Assembly (NCBI RefSeq): GCF_009831575.1
Contig: NZ_WUUT01000001.1
Location: 62,001-126,000, forward strand
Direction of reading: 5' to 3'
Source of the DNA: Halovenus carboxidivorans
GTDB taxonomy: Archaea; Halobacteriota; Halobacteria; Halobacteriales; Haloarculaceae
Length of the DNA stretch: 64,000 nt
Each line of letters opens with the position of its first letter. Position 1 is the stretch's first letter. Made by a program: the position numbers and the translations under genes. Of the stretch, positions 56,516 to 63,955 are shown in pieces. The notes under the pieces were generated by a model, which was not told the origin of the DNA, made no database searches, and saw only the letters and a program-made list of their open reading frames with translations.

Positions 56516-57883
56516 GTGAACCACAAACGTGTCACCGCGGATCTGCGCGCGCTCGTTGGTGTTGTACAGACCCGCCAACTCCCGTTTCTGGCCGCCGCGA
56601 TAGCCTACTACGCGTTTCTCTCGATCGTGCCGCTGTTGATCGTCGGCGTGACAGTGGCGGCGGCGGTCGCCGGTGACGCGATTGCGACCGAGGTGCTGGA
56701 CTCGCTCAACGAGTTTCTGACGCCGTCGACGGCGGATCTCATCGAGGAGACGCTGGTCGGTGGCTCCGGGCGCGGCGGCGTCACCGCCGTCGGTCTCGCC
56801 GTGTTACTCTGGGGTGGATTGCGCGTCTTCCGGGGGCTCGACATCGCCTTCTCGCGGATCTACGGCGAGAAGAGCCCGAAGTCTCTCCCCTACCAGGTCC
56901 GTGATGCGCTGCTCGTGTTGCTCGGCATCGGGCTGGCAATCGCCGGGACCGCCGCGTTGGGCGCCGTCGTCTCGCTGGTCGACCTTCCCTTCGCAGAGAT
57001 CACGAGCACCCTCGGGCTGGTCGTCGTGCTGACTGCGGTGTTTTTTCCGATGTACTACGTCTTCCCGGGACAGGAGATCAGCGCCGGGGACGCACTGCCC
57101 GGCGCGGTCGTCGCGGGGCTGGGCTGGACGGTTCTCGGTGCCGGATTCGGGCTGTACGCGGCTAACGCGGGCTCGCTGCAACTGTACGGCGTGCTCGGCG
57201 GCGTGTTGCTGTTGCTCATCTGGTTTTACTTCGGCGGGCTGATTATCCTGCTCGGCGCCGCGGTCAACGTCGTCCGCTCCGAGCGCGACGAAGACCGGCA
57301 ACTACAACAGGGGCCGCTACGAGAGGGCATGCAACGGAGTATGACTGAGGCTGACGGGCCGACTGACGAGGATAGTCCTCGCGGTGACAGTGAGACCGAC
57401 GACGTGGATCGGACAGCAGCGCCCTCCGCCGGCGCGCCGGGAGACGTCCCCTCCGGCGACGACCCCGGTGACGGCTCGGGTGATCCCGACGGACCGACCG
57501 GTCGGCGCGACCCCGACGTGAGCGCTCGTGTCACCCAGGAGGATATCGACGAACTCCGGCGCGAACTTGACCGGATGGAGCGTCGACTCGAAGAGCGCAC
57601 TGTCGGCCGCGACGAACTCGAAGCCAACCTGAAACGATACGTCCGCAAGCGCTCGCGACGCGGGCACGCGGCCGGGTGGGGGCCGTACCTCGTCCTGCTG
57701 TACGGCACCGCCATGACCCTCGGCGCGTTCTACTTCCTCAGCAGCGGCTTCGCGGTGCTCGCGATGCTCATCATCTGGCTGTCGACGCTGGGGCTGTACG
57801 CGCTGATGGTCGTCGTCGGGATGACCGTCAAGGGCGCACAGCTACCCGGCCGCCTGCTCGATACGATCAGAAACTTCCGTTAG
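56516..57883 (+). CDS. YihY/BrkB family membrane protein with extra C-terminal membrane domain
   Basis: The 455 residues begin at a GTG (MNHKRVTADLRALV). Residues 1-255 are a YihY/BrkB domain, with FLAAAIAYYAFLSIVPLLIV (about residues 25-44), VFRGLDIAFSRIYGEKSPKSL and YGVLGGVLLLLIWFYFGGLIILLGA. A long acidic, Pro/Gly/Asp-rich linker (about 255-336) leads to a charged coiled coil (EDIDELRRELDRMERRLEER, about 339-378) and two further hydrophobic helices (about 388-437). The BrkB family function is debated. The added module is not part of the usual family. Its last 4 bases overlap the convergent carbonic anhydrase. Confidence 0.83.
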   Translation: MNHKRVTADLRALVGVVQTRQLPFLAAAIAYYAFLSIVPLLIVGVTVAAAVAGDAIATEVLDSLNEFLTPSTADLIEETLVGGSGRGGVTAVGLAVLLWGGLRVFRGLDIAFSRIYGEKSPKSLPYQVRDALLVLLGIGLAIAGTAALGAVVSLVDLPFAEITSTLGLVVVLTAVFFPMYYVFPGQEISAGDALPGAVVAGLGWTVLGAGFGLYAANAGSLQLYGVLGGVLLLLIWFYFGGLIILLGAAVNVVRSERDEDRQLQQGPLREGMQRSMTEADGPTDEDSPRGDSETDDVDRTAAPSAGAPGDVPSGDDPGDGSGDPDGPTGRRDPDVSARVTQEDIDELRRELDRMERRLEERTVGRDELEANLKRYVRKRSRRGHAAGWGPYLVLLYGTAMTLGAFYFLSSGFAVLAMLIIWLSTLGLYALMVVVGMTVKGAQLPGRLLDTIRNFR

Positions 57884-58473
57884 TGCTGTCGTTCGCTGAT
57901 CTCCTCGGCGACGCGCTCGCCGGGACGGCGGAGTTCGCCCGATTCGACCTCGTAGACGTAGCCCGTGATCGTCACGGAGTCGGGGATGAGTTCGGACTGG
58001 CGGAGATACTCGACCTGTGCGGCGCAGGCTTCGTCGATATCGTCGGTCATCTTGACCCACTCCATCACGTCCGCGTCACCGATGTTCAACTCCGGCAGGG
58101 AGGGATCCAGATCCACCTCGTCCAGATCGCCGGCCTCGGCTTCGAGGCCGTCGCGGATCGCCTCGTCGGGCGCGCTCATCATCCCGCAGTCGGTGTGGTT
58201 GATGACGATGATCTCCTCCGTGTCGAAGAAGTTCACCGTCAGCGCCGCCGACCGGATCACGTCGTCGGTGACCTTCCCCCCGGCGTTGCGGTAGATCTGT
58301 GCGTCCCCGAGTTCGATCCCCAAGGCCTCCTCGACGGGGATGCGCTCGTCCATACAGGCGACGACCAGCAGATTCTCGTTCGTCGGGATCCCCTCGCACC
58401 GGCGGCGCGCCCACATGTTGCGTTCGTCGACCGATTCGTCGACCTGCTCGTGTACGTGCTCTGAGTCGGACAT
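57880..58473 (-). CDS. Beta-carbonic anhydrase
   Basis: The 197-residue enzyme interconverts CO2 and bicarbonate. The zinc ligands are visible as the first Cys with Asp-Arg in VVACMDERI (about residue 39) and the His-x2-Cys in INHTDCGMM (about residues 92-95). The YRNAGGKVTDDVIRSA stretch (about residues 60-75) is the usual beta-CA core. I start at MSDSEHVHEQV (cat at 58471-58473); a TATA-like cataacc near 58498 on the minus strand fits. Further upstream frame is unsupported. Confidence 0.93.
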   Translation of the reverse strand: MSDSEHVHEQVDESVDERNMWARRRCEGIPTNENLLVVACMDERIPVEEALGIELGDAQIYRNAGGKVTDDVIRSAALTVNFFDTEEIIVINHTDCGMMSAPDEAIRDGLEAEAGDLDEVDLDPSLPELNIGDADVMEWVKMTDDIDEACAAQVEYLRQSELIPDSVTITGYVYEVESGELRRPGERVAEEISERQH

Positions 58474-58848
58474 CACCCAACTGTTGGGCCGGACGACGGT
58501 TATGCCTGTCCTCCGTATCCCCCCGTTACCGGGAGCTACGACGCTGTCTCGGCGATTCGTCAGCGTGTTGTCCGGCCGGAGCGACACCGTGGGAACTCCT
58601 CTCGAAGACGCGGAGTCTCGGAAGATATTTGTACGTGCCACAAAGAGAGACAGCTACATGACGCGGACCCACACACAGGATCGCTTCCTGGCTCGCAGTC
58701 GCGGGTCCGTACAGCCTCTCATTCTGCGGCGACGACGGCCGGGCCGTTAGGCCCGCATCAACACACTTCATCTCCGGTCTGAAACGTTTTCCAACAACCG
58801 CCCACAGTCGGGTTCCGGGGCGGACATCTCTCACCCGACACAGCTACC
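58474..58848. other. Intergenic region before argG
   Basis: A 375-base region. It holds the carbonic-anhydrase promoter on the left and the argG promoter on the right (possible TATA element gaaacgtttt around 58782-58791). In the middle, a TATA-like agatatttg (58623-58631) lies about 31 bases before an ATG at 58658 that opens a 30-residue Arg-rich frame ending at 58750. A perfect hairpin CGGGCC-GTTA-GGCCCG (58740-58755) spans its stop. Whether this is a peptide or an RNA is not clear. Confidence 0.35.
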
Positions 58849-60066
58849 ATGTCAGAACAAGGATCAGAACGCGTCGCGCTCGCCTTCTCCGGTGGGCTCG
58901 ACACCACAGTCTGTGTACCGCTGCTCGAAGAAGAATACGGCTACGACGAAGTTGTCGGCGTTACGGTCGACGTCGGCCAGCCCGAAAAGGAGTTCGACGA
59001 GGCCGAGGAGACCGCCGCTGCGCTGGATCTCGAACACTACGTCGTCGACGCCAAAGCGGAGTTCGCGGACCTCTGTATGCGCTCGGTCAAGGCAAACGCC
59101 ACCTACCAGGGCTACCCGCTCGGGACCGCCCTGGCCCGGCCGGTCATCGCCGAGGCCATCCTGGAGGTCGCTCGCGAGAACGACTGCACGGCGCTGGCGC
59201 ACGGCTGTACCGGCAAGGGCAACGACCAACTCCGGTTCGAGGCGGTCTGGCGTGACTCCGAGATGGAGGTCATCGCGCCGGTCCGCGAACTCGGGCTGAC
59301 CCGCGAGTGGGAAAACGAGTACGCACAGGAGCGCGGGCTGCCCGTCGAAGGCGGCTCCGAGGGCCGCTACAGCATCGACACGAACCTCTGGAGCCGGTCG
59401 GTGGAGGGCTCGGAACTGGAGGATCCGGCGACGATTCCCGAAGACGACATCTACGACTGGACGGACAACCCCAGCGGCAAGGACGCCGAACTCGTGGAAC
59501 TGGAGTTCGAGGACGGCACGCCCGTCGCGCTGGACGGCGCCGCCATCGAGCCGGTCGACCTCATCGAGACGCTCAACGAACGGGCCGGTGCTCACGGCGT
59601 CGGCCGGACCGACATGATGGAAGACCGGATGCTCGGGCTCAAAGTTCGTGAGAACTACGAGCACCCGGCCGCGACGGTGCTGCTGACGGCCCACGAGGCG
59701 CTCGAACAGCTCGTTCTCACCCAGGAGGAACGGCAGTTCAAACAGCAGATCGACCAGCAGTGGGCCCAGAAGGGCTACCAGGGTCTCGTCGACGCGCCGC
59801 TCGTCGGGGCGCTGGAAGGGTTCATCGACACCACCCAGGAGCGTGTCACCGGGACGGTGACGGTCAAACTGGAGGGCGGGCACTGCCGGCCGGTCGCCCG
59901 CGAGAGCGAGTACGCGGTCTACAGCGAGAGCGCGGCCTCGTTCAACGAGGAGGACGTCACCGGCGGCATCACCCAGGAGGACGCCACCGGCGTCGCGAAG
60001 TACCACGGCTTCCAGTCCCGCCTGGCGAACCGCGCGATGAAACGCGCCCGCGAGAACGACGAGTAA
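58849..60066 (+). CDS. argG: Argininosuccinate synthase
   Basis: ArgG joins citrulline and aspartate with ATP to form argininosuccinate, the seventh step of arginine synthesis. The 405-residue enzyme has the PP-loop LAFSGGLDTTVCV (about residues 10-22), ALAHGCTGKGNDQLRFE (about residues 118-134) and YSIDTNLWSRS (about residues 174-184). It is the first gene in the arg operon and is followed by argH with one base between. Length and motifs are standard. Confidence 0.97.
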   Translation: MSEQGSERVALAFSGGLDTTVCVPLLEEEYGYDEVVGVTVDVGQPEKEFDEAEETAAALDLEHYVVDAKAEFADLCMRSVKANATYQGYPLGTALARPVIAEAILEVARENDCTALAHGCTGKGNDQLRFEAVWRDSEMEVIAPVRELGLTREWENEYAQERGLPVEGGSEGRYSIDTNLWSRSVEGSELEDPATIPEDDIYDWTDNPSGKDAELVELEFEDGTPVALDGAAIEPVDLIETLNERAGAHGVGRTDMMEDRMLGLKVRENYEHPAATVLLTAHEALEQLVLTQEERQFKQQIDQQWAQKGYQGLVDAPLVGALEGFIDTTQERVTGTVTVKLEGGHCRPVARESEYAVYSESAASFNEEDVTGGITQEDATGVAKYHGFQSRLANRAMKRARENDE

Positions 60067-60067
60067 C

Positions 60068-61546
60068 ATGACAGACCCCGAGGAGCACGGCGACGCGGAC
60101 GACGGCGGCGACAGCGTCGTCCGCCGCGAACGGTTCAGCGGCGGCCCGGCCCGGGAGTTTCTCTCCTCGCTGTCGGCCGACGAGCGGATCTTCGCGGCCG
60201 ATCTGGCCGTCGACCGCGCCCACGTCGTGATGCTCGCCGAGCAGGAGATCATCGGCCCGGACACCGCCGGCGAGATTCTGCGAGCACTCGCGGCGGTCGA
60301 GCAGGCGGGCCACGAGGACCTGCCCGAGGGCGAGGACGTCCACGAGGCCATCGAGACGGCGGTCATCGACCGCGTCGGCCCGGAGGGCGGACGGATGCAC
60401 ACCGCCCGCTCCCGGAACGACGAGGTGGCGACTTGCATCCGATACCGCCTGCGCGAGGACGTGCTCGAACTGATCGAGACGGTCGTCGAGGCCCGCGAGC
60501 AGTTGCTGGACGTTGCCGCCGAGCACACCGAGACGGTGATGCCCGGCTACACCCACCTCCAGCCAGCACAACCGACGACCGTCGCCCACTGGCTGTGCTC
60601 CTACGAGAGCGCGCTGGCTCGTGATACGGCTCGGCTGATCGATGCCTACGAACGAACCAACCAGTCCCCGCTGGGCGGCGCCGCCTTCGCGGGGACGCCG
60701 TTCGACATCGACCGCGAGCGCACCGCCGAACTGCTGGGCTTCGACGGCCTGGTCGAGAACGCGATGGACGGCGCGTCGGCGCGGGATTTCCTCGTCGAGA
60801 CGACCGCGGCGGTGACGGGGCTCGCGACGACGCTGTCCGGCCTCGCCGAGGACGTGGTGACGTTCGCCAACCGCGGGCACGTCGAAGTCGCCGACGAGTA
60901 CGCCTCGACGTCGAGTATCATGCCACAGAAGAAGAACCCGGACACGCTCGAACTCGTCCGGGGGCGGACCGGCGACGCGACGGCGGGGTTGAACGGCCTG
61001 TTGACGACGCTGAAAGGCCTCCCGCGGGCGTACAACCGCGACCTCCAGCGCGCCGGCCGCCACGCCTACGACGCCATCGACTCCGTGACCGCCTCGACGG
61101 AAGTCGCGGTCGGGGCCGTCGTCACCGCGGAGTGGCCCGCCGACGACCTGGCAGACGCCGCGGGCGAGGGCTTCTCGACCGCCACGGGCGTCGCAGACCG
61201 ACTCGCACAGGCGGGGATTCCGTTCCGCACCGCCCACGAGATCGTGGCACGGGCCGGCGAGGCGGCCGACCCCGACATCGAGGCAATCGGGGCCGCCGTC
61301 GAGGCCGAACTCGGCGAGTCGCTGGAGGAGGTGGCCGACCGCGAGGCAATCGAGGCCGCACTCGACCCCGAGGAGAGCGTTCGGATGCGTGACTCCCGGG
61401 GCGGTCCGGCACCGGCGGCGCTGCGCGCTCACCTCGACCGCGTTCGTGAGGACCTCCGCGCGGACCAGGAGGTGCTCGCGGACCGCCGAGAATCGATAGC
61501 GGCGGCGGCGACGACGCTCGACTCGGAGGTGAACCGGTATGTCTGA
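60068..61546 (+). CDS. argH: Argininosuccinate lyase
   Basis: ArgH splits argininosuccinate into arginine and fumarate. The 492-residue fumarase/aspartase-family protein has HTARSRNDEVATCIRYRLRE (about residues 113-132), GYTHLQPAQPTTVAHWL (about residues 160-176) and the signature SSIMPQKKNPDTLELVRG (about residues 283-300), with the catalytic Ser in SSIM. It begins 2 bases after the argG stop, so they are co-translated. A 161-base gap with a new promoter follows before argW. Confidence 0.97.
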   Translation: MTDPEEHGDADDGGDSVVRRERFSGGPAREFLSSLSADERIFAADLAVDRAHVVMLAEQEIIGPDTAGEILRALAAVEQAGHEDLPEGEDVHEAIETAVIDRVGPEGGRMHTARSRNDEVATCIRYRLREDVLELIETVVEAREQLLDVAAEHTETVMPGYTHLQPAQPTTVAHWLCSYESALARDTARLIDAYERTNQSPLGGAAFAGTPFDIDRERTAELLGFDGLVENAMDGASARDFLVETTAAVTGLATTLSGLAEDVVTFANRGHVEVADEYASTSSIMPQKKNPDTLELVRGRTGDATAGLNGLLTTLKGLPRAYNRDLQRAGRHAYDAIDSVTASTEVAVGAVVTAEWPADDLADAAGEGFSTATGVADRLAQAGIPFRTAHEIVARAGEAADPDIEAIGAAVEAELGESLEEVADREAIEAALDPEESVRMRDSRGGPAPAALRAHLDRVREDLRADQEVLADRRESIAAAATTLDSEVNRYV

Positions 61547-61572
61547 ACCGCCCCGGCCCCTCCGGGCCGAAT

Positions 61573-61684
61573 TACCTAAAATTTGATATAGTCTCGCGGG
61601 ATCTGCCAAAATACCTCTCTTGAAGCGTTTAGTGCCGTTTCTGTACCTAAACACAATGTGATATATTCGACGGGTTTAAGTAAT
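61573..61684 (+). promoter_or_regulatory. AT-rich promoter and repeated motif before argW
   Basis: An AT-rich island in a GC-rich genome. Two direct copies of TACCTAAA (61573-61580 and 61644-61651) are each followed by TGATATA after 3 and 7 bases. A dyad GTTTAG-N14-CTAAAC spans 61627-61652. A TATA box tttaagtaat (61675-61684) lies about 29 bases before the argW ATG. This suggests a regulated promoter of its own inside the arg cluster. Confidence 0.6.
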
Positions 61685-61707
61685 ATCGTTCGTTATACGC
61701 GAGTACA

Positions 61708-61887
61708 ATGGCAGACACAGTGACCGCAGAAGATCCGATCACAGGCGAGGAAATCGAGGTGCCGGCAGACGTCGAAGTCGGCGAGATCATCGACAGCCCG
61801 GTGACGGGCGCGGAACTGGAAGTAATCAGCGTCGATCCGGTCGAACTGGAGGAAGCGCCGGAGCTGGAAGAAGACTGGGGTGAGTGA
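61708..61887 (+). CDS. argW: LysW-type amino-group carrier protein for arginine synthesis
   Basis: The 59-residue protein carries the biosynthetic intermediate on the side chain of its C-terminal Glu. It ends in EEDWGE, the diagnostic LysW/ArgW tail. The first ~35 residues align with the LysW zinc-ribbon, but the cysteine pairs are replaced (EDPITGEE and SPVTGAE where CxxC motifs are expected), so it has no zinc site. The neighbours argX, argC and argB confirm its role. The TATA box at 61675-61684 supports the start. Confidence 0.93.
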   Translation: MADTVTAEDPITGEEIEVPADVEVGEIIDSPVTGAELEVISVDPVELEEAPELEEDWGE

Positions 61888-61935
61888 CGTGACCAGCGCT
61901 GGCGGTTACAGCCGCCGTCGGGCACGGAGACAGCT

Positions 61936-62835
61936 ATGAACGTTGGAATCTGTTACTCACGGATCCGTCGCGACGAGAAACTGTTACTCTCGGAACTGCG
62001 GGACCGTGGCCACGAGATCGAGAAGATCGATGTTCGCAAACAGACGTTCAGTCTCTCGGAGCCGCCCGAAGCCTTCGCGGACGTGGACGTGCTCGTCGAC
62101 CGCTGTCTGGCGACGAGCCGGAGTCTCTACACCACGCGGTTCGCCGAGGCCTACGGGATTCCGATCGTCAACAGCGCCGAGACCGCCGCGATCTGTGCGA
62201 ACAAGGTCAGAAACAGCCTCGCGCTCGAACGGGCGGGCGTCCCCACGCCCGCGACGGACGTGGCGTTCACCAAGGAGTCGGCGATGGACATCGTCGAGCG
62301 GTTCGGCTACCCCTGCGTGCTCAAGCCGGTCATCGGCTCGTGGGGGCGGCTGATGGCGAAACTCGACTCCGAGTCCGCGGCCGAGGCCATCTTCGAGCAC
62401 AAGGAGACGCTGGGCCACTACGAACACAAGGTCTTCTACATTCAGGAGTTCGTCGACAAGCCCGGCCGGGACATCCGCGTCGTCGCGCTGGACGGCGAAC
62501 CGGTCGGCGCGATGGTCCGCAAGTCCGACCACTGGCTGACCAACGCCGCCAAGGGTGCCGAAACCGAGGAGTTCGAGTTGGACGACGAGGCCCGCGAACT
62601 CGTCGCCGAGGCCAGCGCGGCCGTCGGCGGCGGCCTGCTGGGCGTCGACCTCATGGAGACAGGGGAGCCGCAAGGCTCCCAGTCGAGCGGGCAGGATGCC
62701 CGCGAGAGCGGATACACCGTCCACGAGGTCAACCACAACGTCGAGTTCAAGGCGCTGAACGAGGCCGCCGACGTGGACGTGCCGGCGGCGGTCGTCGACT
62801 GGCTGGAAGACACCGTCGCGGGGGTGGAGTCATGA
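61936..62835 (+). CDS. argX: Glutamate-LysW ligase ArgX
   Basis: ArgX (LysX family) is an ATP-grasp ligase that attaches glutamate to the C-terminal Glu of ArgW. Its 299 residues contain the RimK-like features NSAETAAICANKVRNSLALE (about residues 78-97), the ATP-binding PCVLKPVIGSWGRLMAK (about residues 121-137), YIQEFVDKPGRDIRV (about residues 166-180) and the metal-binding end LLGVDLMETG...YTVHEVNHNVEFKALN. Between METG and YTVHEVN lies an in-frame 16-residue insertion (residues 243-258) that other LysX proteins generally lack and that is encoded by two hairpins. The stop overlaps the argC ATG (ATGA). Confidence 0.93.
   Translation: MNVGICYSRIRRDEKLLLSELRDRGHEIEKIDVRKQTFSLSEPPEAFADVDVLVDRCLATSRSLYTTRFAEAYGIPIVNSAETAAICANKVRNSLALERAGVPTPATDVAFTKESAMDIVERFGYPCVLKPVIGSWGRLMAKLDSESAAEAIFEHKETLGHYEHKVFYIQEFVDKPGRDIRVVALDGEPVGAMVRKSDHWLTNAAKGAETEEFELDDEARELVAEASAAVGGGLLGVDLMETGEPQGSQSSGQDARESGYTVHEVNHNVEFKALNEAADVDVPAAVVDWLEDTVAGVES
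62662..62709 (+). repeat. In-frame 48-bp insertion of two perfect hairpins in argX
   Basis: Two perfect 7-bp stems: gggagcc-gcaa-ggctccc (62663-62680, GNRA-type loop) and gcgggca-gga-tgcccgc (62687-62703). Together with flanks they encode residues 243-258 (GEPQGSQSSGQDARES), a polar segment where the ATP-grasp fold needs only a short turn. Confidence 0.7.
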
Positions 62836-63869
62836 CCTACACCGCGAGCGTCGTCGGCGGCAGCGGATTCACCGGCGGCGAGTTGCTCCGCCTGCTCGCC
62901 GGCCACCCCGAGTTCGAGGTCGTCCAGGCCACGAGTCGCTCGAAGACCAACAAGACGGTCGGCCACGCCCACCCGAACCTCCGGAACCTGGATCTGCGCT
63001 TCTCCAGCCCCGAGGAACTGGAGTCGGTGGACGTGCTCTTCGCCGCGACGCCACACGGCATCTCGATGGAGTCCATCGACCGCTTCCGGGACGCGGCCGA
63101 CACCGTCGTGGATCTCTCGGCGGATTTCCGGCTGTCCTCGGAGAGTCGGTACGACGAGTGGTACGACGGCCACGAGCGGCCGGAACTGCTGGCGGAGTCG
63201 GTCTACGCGCTACCCGAACTGAACCGCGAGCAGTTGCCCGGCGCGGATCTGATCGCCGCCGGCGGCTGTAACGCGACGGCGACAATCGTCGGCCTGCTCC
63301 CGCTGGTCGAGGAAGAGATTCTCACCGGTGACGAGCAGGTCGTCGTCGACGTGAAGGTCGGGTCGAGCGAGGGCGGCGCCGGCGGCGGCGAAGCGTCCTC
63401 ACATCCCGAGCGCTCGGGCGTCGTCCGCCCGTACGCGCCGACGGGACACCGCCACGAGGCCGAGATCGAGGAGTTCCTCGGCCTGGACGTGTCCTTTACG
63501 GTCCACGCGGTCGACATGATCCGCGGCGCCTCGGCGACCTGTCACCTGTTCCCCGGCGAACCGGTCTCGAAAAGCGACCTCTGGCAGGCGTATCGGGGCC
63601 GGTACGCCGACGAGCCGTTCGTGGACATCGTCGCCGGCGGTGGCGGCGTCTACCGCTACCCCGAGCCGAAGTCCGTCGCGGGCTCGAACCGCGCGGAGGT
63701 CGGCTTCGAACTCGACGCCTCGAACAAGCGCGTCGTCGCTTTCTCGGCCATCGACAACATGATGAAAGGCTCGGCCGGGCAGGCGGTCCACGCCGCCAAC
63801 ATCGCGCTCGGTCTGGAGGAGACGAAAGGACTCGAACTCACCGGGTTCCACCCGGTTGGTGCGCCATGA
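62832..63869 (+). CDS. argC: LysW-linked N-acetylglutamyl-phosphate reductase-type enzyme ArgC
   Basis: ArgC (LysY-type) reduces the carrier-bound gamma-glutamyl phosphate to the semialdehyde using NADPH. The 345 residues have the Rossmann start VVGGSGFTGGELLRLLAGHPEF (about residues 8-29), the catalytic Cys in AGGCNATATIVGLLPL (about residue 140), SSEGGAGGG and YPEPKSVAGSNRAEVGF (about residues 272-288). It overlaps argX by 4 bases. A 29-codon open frame bridges its stop to the argB start. Confidence 0.95.
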   Translation: MTYTASVVGGSGFTGGELLRLLAGHPEFEVVQATSRSKTNKTVGHAHPNLRNLDLRFSSPEELESVDVLFAATPHGISMESIDRFRDAADTVVDLSADFRLSSESRYDEWYDGHERPELLAESVYALPELNREQLPGADLIAAGGCNATATIVGLLPLVEEEILTGDEQVVVDVKVGSSEGGAGGGEASSHPERSGVVRPYAPTGHRHEAEIEEFLGLDVSFTVHAVDMIRGASATCHLFPGEPVSKSDLWQAYRGRYADEPFVDIVAGGGGVYRYPEPKSVAGSNRAEVGFELDASNKRVVAFSAIDNMMKGSAGQAVHAANIALGLEETKGLELTGFHPVGAP

Positions 63870-63955
63870 CGGGGCGGTTCGCGACGACTTCCGGAGGACG
63901 ATCCGACGGCCGCGACTTCCGACGGCACGCTCATCTCCGGAGGGGATTCGCGTGA
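63866..63955 (+). other. Micro-ORF bridging argC and argB
   Basis: An ATG at 63866 overlaps the argC stop (ATGA) and the frame runs 29 codons to a TGA (63953-63955) that overlaps the argB GTG (GTGA). The product is Arg/Gly-rich with no recognisable fold, so it may serve only to carry ribosomes across the gap. Confidence 0.3.

Noticed and set aside
58864-61654. Two long minus-strand open frames opposite argG and argH
   Set aside because: Antisense shadows; argG and argH motifs are intact on the plus strand and no homology-like motif is seen in the shadows.
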